In this document: piece by piece, positions 14,629-23,376 of the stretch | Layout of the letters: each line of letters starts with the position of its first letter | How positions within the stretch are numbered: the first letter of the stretch is position 1 | From: CAZLDI01 sp964558415 | Lineage (GTDB): Bacteria > Chloroflexota > Dehalococcoidia > SM23-28-2 > RBG-16-64-32 | NCBI GenBank assembly: GCA_964558415.1 | Contig: CAZLDI010000016.1 | Location: 11,779 to 75,778 of the forward strand | DNA: 64,000 bases | Direction of reading: 5' to 3' | Position numbers and translations under genes: made by a program | Notes under the pieces: model-generated | Told to the model about the DNA's origin: nothing | Seen by the model: only the letters and a program-made list of their open reading frames with translations | The model's database searches: none

Positions 14629-15993
14629 CTACTCCTCCGCGAAGTAGTCCGGGTCGAGGTCGCGGGTGGCGAGGGCGCGGTCGACGCAGGCGCGGGCGAC
14701 CGCCCGGGCGACGGTGCGGTGGACCGAGCGGTCCAGCGGGCTGGGCAGGAGCTGGCCAGCGGGGGTGACGGCGACGATCGCCTCGCTGGCGGACTGGAAG
14801 ACCGCGGTCTCGGCGCGGCGCGCGCCGGCGTCGAGCAGGCCGCGGCAGGCTCCGGGGTAGCAGAGGAGGTTGTTGATGTTCGCGCCGCCCTCGGCGATGC
14901 GCGCGCCGGCGTCCATCGCTTCGCGGGCGTCGATCTCCGGCCTCGGGTTGGAGAGGGCGAAGATGATCTGACCGGCGCGCACCATCTCCGGCTTGATCAG
15001 GCCGGCCTGCCCCGTCGTCGCGATCACGATGTCGCACTTGCCGCAGATCTCCTCCAGGTCGGAGCCCGTGCCGCCGCCGGCCTCCAGGCGCTGGACGGCG
15101 TCGGGCTGCTTGTCGGCGCCGAGGACGGCGTGCCCGGTGTAGTGCATCACCGCGCGGGCGATGGCGAAACCGGCGGCGCCGAGGCCGACCTGGCCGATGC
15201 GCAGGCGGTTGGCGGGCGTCTCGACGAGCCGGCAGGCGTTGATCAGGGCGGCGAGGACGACGGCGGCGGTGCCGTGCTGGTCGTCGTGGAAGACGGCCAT
15301 GTCGACGGCGTCCTGAACGCGCGGCTCGATGTCGAAGCAGCGCGGCGAGGCGATGTCCTCGAGCTGGATCACGCCGAACGAGGGGGAGATAGCGGTGACC
15401 GCGGCGACGATCTCGTCCGAGTCCTGGCTGCGGAGGGCGATCGGAACCGCGTTCACGCCGACGAGGTGCGCGAGGAGCGCGGCCTTGCCCTCGAGCACGG
15501 GCATCGCCGCAAGGGGGCCGAGGTTGCCGAGGCCCAGCACCGCCGAGCCGTCGCTGACGATAGCGACGGTGTTCGGGATGATCGTGTAGTGGTTGGCCAG
15601 CTCCGGGTCCTCGTGGATGCGGCGGCAGACCTCGCCGACGCCGGGGGTGTAGACGCGCCCGAGGTCGGCGAACGTCTCGATGGGGAGCTGCGAGACGATG
15701 CGGATCTTGCCGCCGACGTGCGCCGAGAGCACTTCGTCGCGCAGCTCAACGATCGTCGTCTCGTCCGACGCTTCCAGTTCAGCGACGAGCGCGTCGAGCT
15801 CGTCGAGCGACTCCACGAGGAGGTCGATGTCGCGCACCATGGACGTGCGGCTCTGGTGGACCGTGCGGATGTCGCCGACGTTACCGCCGTGGCGGGCGAT
15901 GACGCTGAGGACGGAGGCGAGGACGCCGATGCGGTTGACGTTCTTGACGCGCAGCGTGCGGGAGAACTGGGGCTTCTGGGGAGCGCGCGCCAT
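14629..15993 (-). CDS. NAD(P)-dependent malic enzyme with N-terminal ACT domain
   Basis: Oxidative decarboxylation of malate to pyruvate. 454 residues: an ACT-like regulatory domain (about 12-88, LRVKNVNRIGVLASVLSVIA), the malic N-domain (YTPGVGEVCRRI, VAIVSDGSAVLGLGNLGPL, then LEGKAALL with the catalytic-type Lys), and the NAD-binding domain (FHDDQHGTA, GQVGLGAAGFAIARA). ACT domains usually bind amino acids, so allosteric control is likely. The gene's last 70 bp are duplicated at 13737-13806, and hicA begins just downstream. Confidence 0.92.
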   Translation of the reverse strand: MARAPQKPQFSRTLRVKNVNRIGVLASVLSVIARHGGNVGDIRTVHQSRTSMVRDIDLLVESLDELDALVAELEASDETTIVELRDEVLSAHVGGKIRIVSQLPIETFADLGRVYTPGVGEVCRRIHEDPELANHYTIIPNTVAIVSDGSAVLGLGNLGPLAAMPVLEGKAALLAHLVGVNAVPIALRSQDSDEIVAAVTAISPSFGVIQLEDIASPRCFDIEPRVQDAVDMAVFHDDQHGTAAVVLAALINACRLVETPANRLRIGQVGLGAAGFAIARAVMHYTGHAVLGADKQPDAVQRLEAGGGTGSDLEEICGKCDIVIATTGQAGLIKPEMVRAGQIIFALSNPRPEIDAREAMDAGARIAEGGANINNLLCYPGACRGLLDAGARRAETAVFQSASEAIVAVTPAGQLLPSPLDRSVHRTVARAVARACVDRALATRDLDPDYFAEE

Positions 15994-16097
15994 GGTGTTG
16001 TGCTTACGTCCGGGTTCGGCTGTGAATTACCCGCTATTCTACAGTGCGAGGCGCTTTAGGTTGTAGAGGCGGGTCCGAATGCGCGCGCGTCCCGGGG

Positions 16098-16388
16098 TCA
16101 GCCGGTGAGGACGCGGCGGGTGGCGTCGGCGTGCGTCGGGCGCTCCGGCTCCACGGCCGCTATGTGAGGGCGGATGGGGTCAGGCAGGTCTGGGAGAATT
16201 CGCGCGCGGTCGATAGGCCGCGTGCGGATGTGGCAGACGAGGCAACAGTAGTAGTCGCCCGAGAATTCGGAGCGCATCACGAGGTCGCCAAGGCAGAGCG
16301 GACAGACCTGCAGGGCGGTGGTCAGATCGTCCTTGCGGGGCCGCTGGGGGAAGTAACGCAAGCCACTCCTCCTGCTGAGTGCGGACAT
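16098..16388 (-). CDS. Small zinc-ribbon protein
   Basis: 96 residues containing CPLC and, about 20 residues later, CLVC, consistent with a single zinc ribbon that binds one metal. The C-terminal part is charged and probably extended. No further domain is visible and no strong ribosome-binding site precedes the ATG, so the call is tentative. It is followed by the malic-enzyme gene on the same strand after a 104-bp gap. Confidence 0.45.
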   Translation of the reverse strand: MSALSRRSGLRYFPQRPRKDDLTTALQVCPLCLGDLVMRSEFSGDYYCCLVCHIRTRPIDRARILPDLPDPIRPHIAAVEPERPTHADATRRVLTG

Positions 16389-16602
16389 ATCGCCGGCCGT
16401 GGGGCGCGGGGCGCCGACGATTCGCCGTTGTTTCCGGCGCCATCATTGAAGCACCGTTCAGCAGGGTTGTCAATGAGGGAGACGGAGGGAACTGTTAAGA
16501 ACTCGGGGCGCTCTGTTTACGGCCAGATTTCGGGGGCCTTCGTGTTGCGCGCTCATGCGTCGCCGACTTATCCTTCAGCCGATTGACGAAATGGAGGCAG
16601 AC

Positions 16603-17526
16603 ATGAAGCTCGCCATATTCAGCGGCGGCACGAACGAGGTCGAGGGCCAGGTGCAGGCGGTTGTGGACGCGGAACGAGATGGCTTCGACGGTATCTGGTT
16701 CGGGCAGATCTTCGGTGCGGACGCGCTCACGGTACTGGCACTGGCGGGGCAACGCACCAGCCGGATCGAACTCGGTACGTCCATCGTACCCACGTACCCG
16801 CGGCACCCGCACATGCTGGCCCAGCAGGCGCTGACGGTGCAGGCGGCCTCGGGCGGGCGTTTCAATCTGGGGATCGGCCCCTCGCACGCGCCGGTGGTGG
16901 AGGGGATGTGGGGTATGTCTTACGAGAAACCGGCGGTACACATGCGGGAATACCTTTCGGTGCTCCTGCCGCTGGTCCGAGAGGGGCGCGTCAGCTTCAG
17001 CGGGGAGGTATTCCGAGTCAGCGCCTCGGTGTCCGTCCCGACGCCCAAGCCACTGCCGGTGCTGATCTCCGCCCTGGCGCCGGTCATGCTACGGCTGGCA
17101 GGGGAGATGGCGGACGGCACGATCACCTGGATGGCGGGCCCGCGGACGATCGAGTCGCACATTGCGCCGCGGATCATGCGCGCCGCGGAGGGCGCAGGGC
17201 GTCAGAGGCCGCGCATCGTGGTGGGCCTGCCGGTGGCGGTCACCGATGACGTCGCCGGGGCGCGGGAGAAGGCGGCGCGTTCGTTCGCGGTGTACGGCAC
17301 GCTGCCGAACTACCAGCGGGTGCTGGCGAAGGAGGGGGCAGGCGGTCCAGCGGATGTCGCCATCGTCGGGAACGAGGCGGAGGTCGAGACGCAGCTTCGG
17401 GGTCTCGCCGCTGCGGGCGCCACGGACTTCCTCGCCGGTGAGTTTCCTGTCGGGGACGACGCGCGGACATCGCTGGCGCGAACACGAGCCTGCCTCAAAG
17501 AACTGGTCGGGAAGATAGTGCCTTGA
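16603..17526 (+). CDS. LLM-class flavin/F420-dependent oxidoreductase
   Basis: 307 residues from the ATG at 16603, preceded by GGAGG; an upstream start at 16555 lacks one. A luciferase-like TIM barrel: MKLAIFSGG first strand, GFDGIWFGQI, LALAGQRTSRIELGTSIVPTY and QQALTVQAASGGRFNLGIG. The last is a classic LLM segment. Members use F420H2 or FMNH2 to reduce or oxygenate small molecules. The stop overlaps the TTG start of the following deaminase-family gene, so the two are coupled. The intergenic stretch 16389-16602 shows nothing else. Confidence 0.85.
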   Translation: MKLAIFSGGTNEVEGQVQAVVDAERDGFDGIWFGQIFGADALTVLALAGQRTSRIELGTSIVPTYPRHPHMLAQQALTVQAASGGRFNLGIGPSHAPVVEGMWGMSYEKPAVHMREYLSVLLPLVREGRVSFSGEVFRVSASVSVPTPKPLPVLISALAPVMLRLAGEMADGTITWMAGPRTIESHIAPRIMRAAEGAGRQRPRIVVGLPVAVTDDVAGAREKAARSFAVYGTLPNYQRVLAKEGAGGPADVAIVGNEAEVETQLRGLAAAGATDFLAGEFPVGDDARTSLARTRACLKELVGKIVP

Positions 17527-18470
17527 TCCCGGACGACCTGGCTGAGCTCCCCAAGGCCGAACTGCACGTCCACCTGGAGGGGACGGTGCGGCCGGCGACC
17601 CGGGAGGAGTTCGCGACCCGAACAGTGGTGAGCATCCCACGCGAGTTCACGGATCTGAACAGCTTCGTCGACGTGTATGGCCGCATCTGGGCCACGATGA
17701 CGCGGCCGGGCGATTACGCGCGCATGGTCCGCGAGTACTGCGAGGACGTCGCGCGCTCCGGCGTTCGTTACGCTGAGGTGCACGTGACAACGTCCGCGAG
17801 GCCGTTCCCATGCCTGGAGGAAGCGGTGGAGGCCGCAGCGAAGCAATCTGAGGTGGTTCTGCAGTTCATCGTGGACATACCACGGACGTTTCCCATGGAG
17901 GTAGGCTGGGCGCTGATGGAGGGTGCTAGAGGCGTGCCGAGAGTTGTCGGAATTGGGCTGGGCGGGTCAGAGAAGGGATACCCGCCGGAGCCGTTCGCGC
18001 CGCTGTTCGACGAGGCCCGCAGGCGCGGGCTGCGATCGATGCCACACGCTGGAGAGGACGCCGGACCGGACTCCGTGCGCGGCGCGCTCGGAGCGCTGAA
18101 GGCAGAGCGGATCATGCACGGCGTGCGGGCCGTCGAGGACGCGGGGCTGGTGGCGGAGCTCGCGGCGCGCCGAGTCCCGTTGGCCGTGTGCCTGCATTCT
18201 AATGTTCGATTGGGAGTCGTGCGCTCGCTGGAGGAGCACCCGATCCGCCAGTTGTGGGAGGCGGGGGTCGTGGTATCCGTGAACACGGACGACCCGGGTT
18301 ACTTCGGGTACGATATGGTGGACGAGTACGAGGCCGCGGGGCGGCTGCTGGGGCTGGACCGCCCAGGCTACGGCCGGCTGGCTCTCAATTCGGTTGAGAG
18401 TTCGTTCGCGCCGGATGCCTTGAAGGAAGAGATGCGGAGGGGGATCGCGGAGTGGGTTGGCGCAGGTTAG
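17523..18470 (+). CDS. Adenosine deaminase-family amidohydrolase
   Basis: 315 residues. Metal ligands and active-site motifs are in order: KAELHVHLEGT (His-x-His, about 11-21), EVHVTTSARPF, GLGGSEKGYPP, MPHAGEDAG (His and catalytic Glu), ERIMHGVRA and SVNTDDPGYFG (Asp-Asp). This is the adenosine/AMP-type deaminase fold with one catalytic zinc. Adenosine, adenine or a modified nucleoside could be the substrate. Short for the family but complete. The TTG start overlaps the stop of the upstream LLM gene. Confidence 0.88.
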   Translation: MIPDDLAELPKAELHVHLEGTVRPATREEFATRTVVSIPREFTDLNSFVDVYGRIWATMTRPGDYARMVREYCEDVARSGVRYAEVHVTTSARPFPCLEEAVEAAAKQSEVVLQFIVDIPRTFPMEVGWALMEGARGVPRVVGIGLGGSEKGYPPEPFAPLFDEARRRGLRSMPHAGEDAGPDSVRGALGALKAERIMHGVRAVEDAGLVAELAARRVPLAVCLHSNVRLGVVRSLEEHPIRQLWEAGVVVSVNTDDPGYFGYDMVDEYEAAGRLLGLDRPGYGRLALNSVESSFAPDALKEEMRRGIAEWVGAG

Positions 18471-18474
18471 TCGA

Positions 18475-18867
18475 TCAAGACCAGAAGGCGTCGACGGCGT
18501 AGCGGTCGTCGACTAGAAACCAGGACTCGGCTATCTTCCCGCCGCTGATCCGGCACGTCCAAGCTTGTAGCGAGCCATCCAGCTTCTTGCCCTCCCGTTC
18601 GGCGTACATCCGGACGATCGCCGTCGCGTACTGGTCGCCCGCCATCACCTCCAGGACTTGAGGCCGCGCCGTTCCGCCTGCCAGCTCCCGGACGCGGCCG
18701 AAGAACGCGGCAACTTCCGCCGGCCCGGTGTAGTCTCGCGACAACAGGTTGCGGCCGGGGACGTGCCAGACCACATCGTCGCTCATGAGCGAGCGCATCG
18801 CGTCCGCGTCGGCTCGGGCCTGAGCGGCGAACCAATCTCGAAGCAACTGTTCGTTTGGATGGGACAC
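18475..18867 (-). CDS. SnoaL/NTF2-like protein
   Basis: 130 residues with the cone-shaped NTF2 fold: the N-terminal helix LLRDWFAAQARADADAMRSL, MSDDVVWHVPG, YTGPAEVAAFFGRV, and C-terminal strands ending KIAESWFLVDDRYAVDAFW. Members include polyketide cyclases, epoxide hydrolases and uncharacterised small-molecule binders. It is monocistronic and convergent with the deaminase gene (4-bp gap). Confidence 0.8.
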   Translation of the reverse strand: MSHPNEQLLRDWFAAQARADADAMRSLMSDDVVWHVPGRNLLSRDYTGPAEVAAFFGRVRELAGGTARPQVLEVMAGDQYATAIVRMYAEREGKKLDGSLQAWTCRISGGKIAESWFLVDDRYAVDAFWS

Positions 18868-18978
18868 GGTATTGCCCTCCCACTATGACGCGCGCCGGTC
18901 GTGTCGATTATAAACCGAGCGCCCGCGCCGTCTAATCTATGCTAACCTGTTGGTCATAACGCCTGAGGAGGAACAAGG

Positions 18979-19857
18979 ATGGGAAAGACGGCTCTTGTAC
19001 TGGGCGGCGGCGGGGCGCTGGGGGTAGCCTGGGAGACCGGGGTGCTGGCGGGGTTACTGGAGGAGGGGATCGAAATCACCGGCGCCGACCTGATAGTCGG
19101 GACATCGGCCGGATCCCTGGTCGGCGCGCACGTGGGGTCGGGAAGGCCTCACTCCGAGCTGGTGGAACAGCAGGTCGCGCCGGACGACGGACGGGTGAAC
19201 GCACTGATGGCGCAGGCTGAGCTGGCGACGACGATTTCGACGTTCGCGCGCTGGGCGGGCATCACCGAAGTAACGCCGCAGGTGCGCGCCGAGATCGGCC
19301 AGATGGCGCTAGGAGCGAAGACCGCCCCCGAAGAGCACTGGGTGAGCCACTTCCGTGAACTCGTCGACTTCGACTGGTCCGAACGGCGCTTGGTGCTGAC
19401 GGCAGTGGACGCCGGCAGCGGCGATTTCCAGCCGTGGGACAGGGACTCTGGCGTGCCGCTGCATCGTGCGGTGGCTTCTAGTTGCTCCGTGCCCGCGCTA
19501 TTCCCGCCGGTCACCATCAACGGCCGCCGCTACACGGACGGCGGGGTCCGCTCCGGTACCAACGCGGATCTCGCGAGCGGGTACGAGGCGGTTCTGATCG
19601 TCGCGCCCATCGGGGCGCGCGCTGACGGCATCGACCCCGTCCTCGGCAGCCAGGCCCGCAGCGAAGCCGAGGCGCTGAGGGCGGCAGGTAGTCGGGTGGA
19701 ACTCGCCTTCCCGGACGCCGGTTCGCTGGACGCGATCGGCATCAATCGGATGGATGCCACGCGCCGGGCGCAGACAGTGGAGGCGGGACGCGTACAGGGT
19801 AGGTCTCTGTCATCGCGACTCACCGAGAGCTGGGCGAAGGCCGCCGCCACGTCTTAG
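18979..19857 (+). CDS. Patatin-like phospholipase
   Basis: 292 residues. The oxyanion Gly-rich loop is LGGGGALGVAWE (8-19), the nucleophile elbow GTSAGS holds the catalytic Ser, and the Asp of the dyad is in TDGGVRSGTNADLA. These are the hallmarks of the patatin/RssA family, serine hydrolases acting on membrane phospholipids or acyl esters. No signal peptide, so it is cytosolic or peripheral. Start supported by GAGGAGGAACAAGG upstream of the ATG. Confidence 0.88.
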   Translation: MGKTALVLGGGGALGVAWETGVLAGLLEEGIEITGADLIVGTSAGSLVGAHVGSGRPHSELVEQQVAPDDGRVNALMAQAELATTISTFARWAGITEVTPQVRAEIGQMALGAKTAPEEHWVSHFRELVDFDWSERRLVLTAVDAGSGDFQPWDRDSGVPLHRAVASSCSVPALFPPVTINGRRYTDGGVRSGTNADLASGYEAVLIVAPIGARADGIDPVLGSQARSEAEALRAAGSRVELAFPDAGSLDAIGINRMDATRRAQTVEAGRVQGRSLSSRLTESWAKAAATS

Positions 19858-19933
19858 CGGTCCACGTCCCAACGGGAATTCGTGCCGGGCGCCGCCCGAG
19901 CCGCGCGCCCTGTGCTAGTCTTTGGTTCCAGTG

Positions 19934-20983
19934 ATGGACACGAGCGCCCGCATGACCGAGGCCGCCGCCGCATTGCTGGACGGCCTCACACCGGACCAAC
20001 GCGCGAAAGCCTCGTTCCTCTTCGATGTTGTCGAAGAGCGAACCAGCTGGGCGTACTTCCCGCGTAACCACGCAGGCCTCCCGTTGCTGGCGATGGACCC
20101 TAAGCAGCAGAAGCTGGCGCACGCGTTGATCGCAGGCGGCCTCAGCGTCCACGCCTACGCCAAAGCCACAGCAATCATGGCGCTGGAGAGCCTGCTGAAC
20201 CTGCTGGAGGAACGCCGGCTCGATGTGGCGCGAGACCCCGGCCGCTACTTCATCAGCGTCTTCGGCGAGCCGGGGGCAGACCGCTGGGGATGGCGCCTGG
20301 AAGGCCACCACGTCTGCCTCAACTACACATTCGCTGGCGGGGAGCTCGTTTCCCCGACGCCGCTGTTCCTGGGCGCGAACCCTGCCGAGGTGCGCCACGG
20401 CGATACGCGTGTCATCAGACCCTGTGGAGAGGAGGAGGACGCCGCGTGGACGCTGATGGCGTCGCTGGACCGTGAGCAGCGGAGCGCGGCGGTGATCTGC
20501 GAAGTTGCGCCACCGGATTTCGTGCTGATGAACCTGCCGCGTGTGCCGGACGAGCAAACGCCGGGCGGGGCGGGTGGCCTGGCGGTTATCCAGCAGCAGT
20601 TCGCCACGATGAACGCTCAGCATCGCGAGGCGCTGCGCTTCGAGCGAGCGCGGCCACGCGGGCTGGCGGCGACGGCGATGAGTACGCCTCAGCGCGCGCT
20701 GCTGTCCCAGCTGATCGATGTTTACGTCGAGCGGCTACCGGGCCCGCTGGCAGACATCGAGAAGGCGAAGATCCAACGGGCGGGCGGTGATGCGGTGCAT
20801 TTCGCCTGGGCGGGCGAAGTCGAACGTCAGGGCCCACACTATTACCGGCTACAAGGGACCTCGTTCCTAGTGGAGTACGACAACGTGCAGGACGAGGCAA
20901 ACCACGTTCACGCTGTGTGGCGCGACCCGGCCAACGACTTCGGCGCGGACGTGCTCCGAGAGCACGTGAGGGGGGCGCACTAG
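19934..20983 (+). CDS. DUF3500-family protein
   Basis: About 349 residues. The family signature is visible as FGEPGADRWGWRLEGHHVCL followed by NYTF, and near the C-terminus YDNVQDEANHVHAVWRDPAN then DFG. The conserved His and Asp/Glu residues suggest a metal-dependent or hydrolytic enzyme, but no activity is established to my knowledge. No signal peptide seen. TTG (19922) and GTG (19931) are alternative starts. It stands alone on the plus strand. Confidence 0.8.
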   Translation: MDTSARMTEAAAALLDGLTPDQRAKASFLFDVVEERTSWAYFPRNHAGLPLLAMDPKQQKLAHALIAGGLSVHAYAKATAIMALESLLNLLEERRLDVARDPGRYFISVFGEPGADRWGWRLEGHHVCLNYTFAGGELVSPTPLFLGANPAEVRHGDTRVIRPCGEEEDAAWTLMASLDREQRSAAVICEVAPPDFVLMNLPRVPDEQTPGGAGGLAVIQQQFATMNAQHREALRFERARPRGLAATAMSTPQRALLSQLIDVYVERLPGPLADIEKAKIQRAGGDAVHFAWAGEVERQGPHYYRLQGTSFLVEYDNVQDEANHVHAVWRDPANDFGADVLREHVRGAH

Positions 20984-20992
20984 GCTAGGAGT

Positions 20993-21012
20993 CTGCGGGT
21001 TGAAACCCGCAG
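20993..21012 (+). terminator. Perfect 8-bp hairpin after the DUF3500 gene
   Basis: CTGCGGGT, loop TGAA, ACCCGCAG, followed by TTTGGG. It starts 10 bp past the DUF3500 stop, in a good position for a terminator, though the T-run is short. The rest of 21013-21190 is very GC-rich and holds no recognisable feature. Confidence 0.5.
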
Positions 21013-21203
21013 TTTGGGCCGGGCGGCGGGCCCCGCCGAAGTCGGTGATCGCCCGGGCGGGAGATGGTCCGGGTCCGGGGCGTTCTCCGGGGCCTGGCGG
21101 GTGCATGGACGGGCCCCTCCGCTGCGGTCGGGGTGACAGTGACTCTCCGCGACGTGCTTGACGAATGAAATCCGTATGTCCTCTGTGCTAATCTGTGGCT
21201 CTG

Positions 21204-21695
21204 ATGCCGGACTTTGACCCCGCCAGCCACCGGTTGCTGCCCAAAGGCCACACTTTCGAGGACTTCTTCCCGGGAAAGACGTTCGAACACCACTGGGGCC
21301 GCACCCTGAACGAGGGAGACAATTCGCTCTTCACGACCACCACGCTCACCTACAATCCGCTGTACTACAACGCCGAGTACGCGAAGGCTCACGGTCATCC
21401 AAGTGCGGTCGTAAACCCCTTTCTGGTGCTTTGCACCGTCGTCGGGCTTAGCGTGGAGGACCTCAGTGAGGCAGGGGGGCCGTTCCTGGGGATCGATGAG
21501 CTGACGTTCCACCAGCCGGTGTATCCGGGCGACACTCTCACCGCGCGCAGCAGCGTCGTTTCGGCCCGTGACTCCGACTCGCGACCGTCCTTCGGCATCG
21601 TGACCTGGCATACGGAGGGCTTCAATCAGCGCGGGGAGCTTGTGATTGACTACAAGCGCTCTAACCTCGCCGCCAAGAGGCCAGGGTCAGCGTGA
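21204..21695 (+). CDS. MaoC-like dehydratase/hydratase (operon gene 1)
   Basis: 163 residues, hotdog fold. The catalytic-loop region has NEGDNSLFTTTTLTYNPLYY, and the later strands are LTFHQPVYPGDTLTARSSVV. The usual MaoC Asp-His motif is replaced by an N-P-L/Y-Y arrangement seen in mesaconyl-CoA hydratase-like and Rv2499c-like proteins. A GTG at 21195 is an alternative start. The stop overlaps the GTG of the next gene, beginning a five-gene chain of 4-bp overlaps. Probable substrate: a short dicarboxylic or branched enoyl-CoA. Confidence 0.8.
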   Translation: MPDFDPASHRLLPKGHTFEDFFPGKTFEHHWGRTLNEGDNSLFTTTTLTYNPLYYNAEYAKAHGHPSAVVNPFLVLCTVVGLSVEDLSEAGGPFLGIDELTFHQPVYPGDTLTARSSVVSARDSDSRPSFGIVTWHTEGFNQRGELVIDYKRSNLAAKRPGSA

Positions 21696-22891
21696 GCACT
21701 GCGAACCCATACCTCAGTGAGGAACGTCTGGCAATTCAGGACGCCGCGCGCCGCTTCTCGATGGAGGAAGTGCTGCCCCTCGCCAATGAGCTCGATCCGA
21801 AGAAGGCCGACATACCGGACGGATTCCTCGTCCGGATCGGCGAGATGGGCTACTTCGGCATCATGATCTCCGGCGAGTGGGGGGGGATGGGGCACGGTGT
21901 GTTCGAGTACGCGCTGATCACGGAGGAGCTGGCACGGAGCTGGATGAGCGTCGCCAGCATCATCGCCAGGGGCAATGGCATGGGCACAAACGTGCAGGAC
22001 CCGGAGCGCCGAGCGGGGCTGCTGCGTCGCAGCGCGCGCGGTGACTGGATCGGCGCAGCCGCTCTATCGGAGCCGGGCGCGGGCTCGGACCTCGCGAACG
22101 TCCAGTGCCGCGCCGTACGTGAAGGTGATGAGTACGTCATCAGCGGGGAGAAGCGCTGGTGCGGGAACGCGCTGAACGCGGACTTCATCATGCTGCTCGC
22201 GCGCACGCAGGACGCTTCCGATTCCGGCCAGCGGTCGCGCGGGCTCGAAAGCCTGCTGATAGAGAAGGAGCGCGGCATCTTCCCGAAGGGCCTGACCGGA
22301 TCGCCGATCGATAAGATCGGCTACCACGGAATAACCACGTTCCACCTGGTCTTCGACGGTCTGCGCGTGCCGGCTGACAACCTGCTGGGCGCGCGCATGT
22401 ATCAGGGTGGGCCGCAAGGCGGCCAGGGCCGTGCCTTCAACGCGACGATGCACGGCCTGAACGTCGCGCGCATCCACACCGCTGCGAGGGCGATCGGCCT
22501 CGCCCGGGGCGCACTGGAGGACTCGCTCGCCTACGCCCAGGAGCGCGTGCAGTTCGGGCAGGCGATCGCGATGTTCCAGGCGATCCGCTTCAAGCTGGCC
22601 GACATGGCGACACAGTTGGCCGCCGCCCGCGCGCTGATGTACGATGCGGCCCACCGCTGCGACGCCGGAGATCCGATCGAGATAGAAGCCGCGCAGGCGA
22701 AGCTCTTCGCTACGGAGATGGCCGAGCGCGTCACCAGCGAAGGTATTCAGGTACACGGCGGCAACGGCTACACGACCGAGCGCGCCGTCGAACGCTACTG
22801 GCGCGACGCCCGCCTGACGACGATCTTCGAGGGGACGTCGGAGATTCAGCGCAAGATCATATCGGACCGCCTGATTGGACGGGGGCGATGA
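21692..22891 (+). CDS. Acyl-CoA dehydrogenase (operon gene 2)
   Basis: FAD enzyme of 399 residues that introduces the alpha-beta double bond of an acyl-CoA. FAD and substrate segments are AALSEPGAGSDLANVQC, then EKRWCGNALNADFIMLLART. The C-terminus has VQVHGGNGYTTE-like IQVHGGNGYTTERAVERYWR and FEGTSEIQRKIISDR, with Glu in the FEGTSE loop at the usual base position. Neighbouring hydratases, a CoA transferase and a lyase suggest a methylsuccinyl-CoA-type or other C5 substrate. Confidence 0.9.
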   Translation: MSTANPYLSEERLAIQDAARRFSMEEVLPLANELDPKKADIPDGFLVRIGEMGYFGIMISGEWGGMGHGVFEYALITEELARSWMSVASIIARGNGMGTNVQDPERRAGLLRRSARGDWIGAAALSEPGAGSDLANVQCRAVREGDEYVISGEKRWCGNALNADFIMLLARTQDASDSGQRSRGLESLLIEKERGIFPKGLTGSPIDKIGYHGITTFHLVFDGLRVPADNLLGARMYQGGPQGGQGRAFNATMHGLNVARIHTAARAIGLARGALEDSLAYAQERVQFGQAIAMFQAIRFKLADMATQLAAARALMYDAAHRCDAGDPIEIEAAQAKLFATEMAERVTSEGIQVHGGNGYTTERAVERYWRDARLTTIFEGTSEIQRKIISDRLIGRGR

Positions 22892-23376
22892 GCCGACCCA
22901 CAAGTGACGCCCTCACCGGGAGCGAGAACTACTTCGAGGACTTCAACCCCGGCGACCGATTCCGCCACGCCCGGGGCACAACCGTGGGCGAGGTCGAGAA
23001 CCAACTGCTGACGAAGCTGGTGATGAACACCGCTCAGGCCCACTTCAACGAACACGCGATGCAGGGCGGGCCGTTCGGACGGCGACTCGTGTTTGGGCTG
23101 GTCACCGGCTCGATCGTGATGGGGCTTGCCACGCAGGACGTGGCCGAAAACGCGCTGGCGGAGCTCGCGCTCGACAAGCTGCGGTTCACGGCTCCCGTTT
23201 TCCACGGCGACACGCTCTACGCGTACAGCGAGGTGCTGTCGAAGGCGGACGGGGAGCGCGAAGACGCGGGTACCGTGCGCTTCAAACATTGGGGGGTCAA
23301 CCAGGAAGGGAAGGTAGTGTTCGAGGGCGAAAGAACCGTGCTGCTGAAGCGCCGGAGCCACTGGGAGAAGACGTGA
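22888..23376 (+). CDS. MaoC-like hydratase (operon gene 3)
   Basis: 162 residues, single hotdog domain. NYFEDFNPGDRFRHARGTTV opens the fold, AHFNEHAMQGGPFGRR holds the catalytic His region, and DKLRFTAPVFHGDTLYAYSE is the typical back half. It resembles mesaconyl-CoA (2-methylfumaryl-CoA) hydratase-like proteins. ATG overlaps the acyl-CoA dehydrogenase stop; its own stop overlaps the CoA-transferase start. With gene 1 it may form a hydratase pair, or the two may act on successive intermediates. Confidence 0.83.
   Translation: MSRPTSDALTGSENYFEDFNPGDRFRHARGTTVGEVENQLLTKLVMNTAQAHFNEHAMQGGPFGRRLVFGLVTGSIVMGLATQDVAENALAELALDKLRFTAPVFHGDTLYAYSEVLSKADGEREDAGTVRFKHWGVNQEGKVVFEGERTVLLKRRSHWEKT

Noticed and set aside
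13737..14700. The 70-bp repeats as attL/attR of an integrative element
   Set aside because: No integrase, recombinase or tRNA is present and the segment is very short; recorded only as a duplication-flanked island.
14719..16059. 446-codon frame antisense to the malic enzyme
   Set aside because: Composition is antisense-like and the malic enzyme motifs are complete on the other strand.
16180..16473. 97-codon minus-strand frame overlapping the zinc-ribbon gene
   Set aside because: A different frame of the same DNA with no motif; the CxxC...CxxC frame is preferred.
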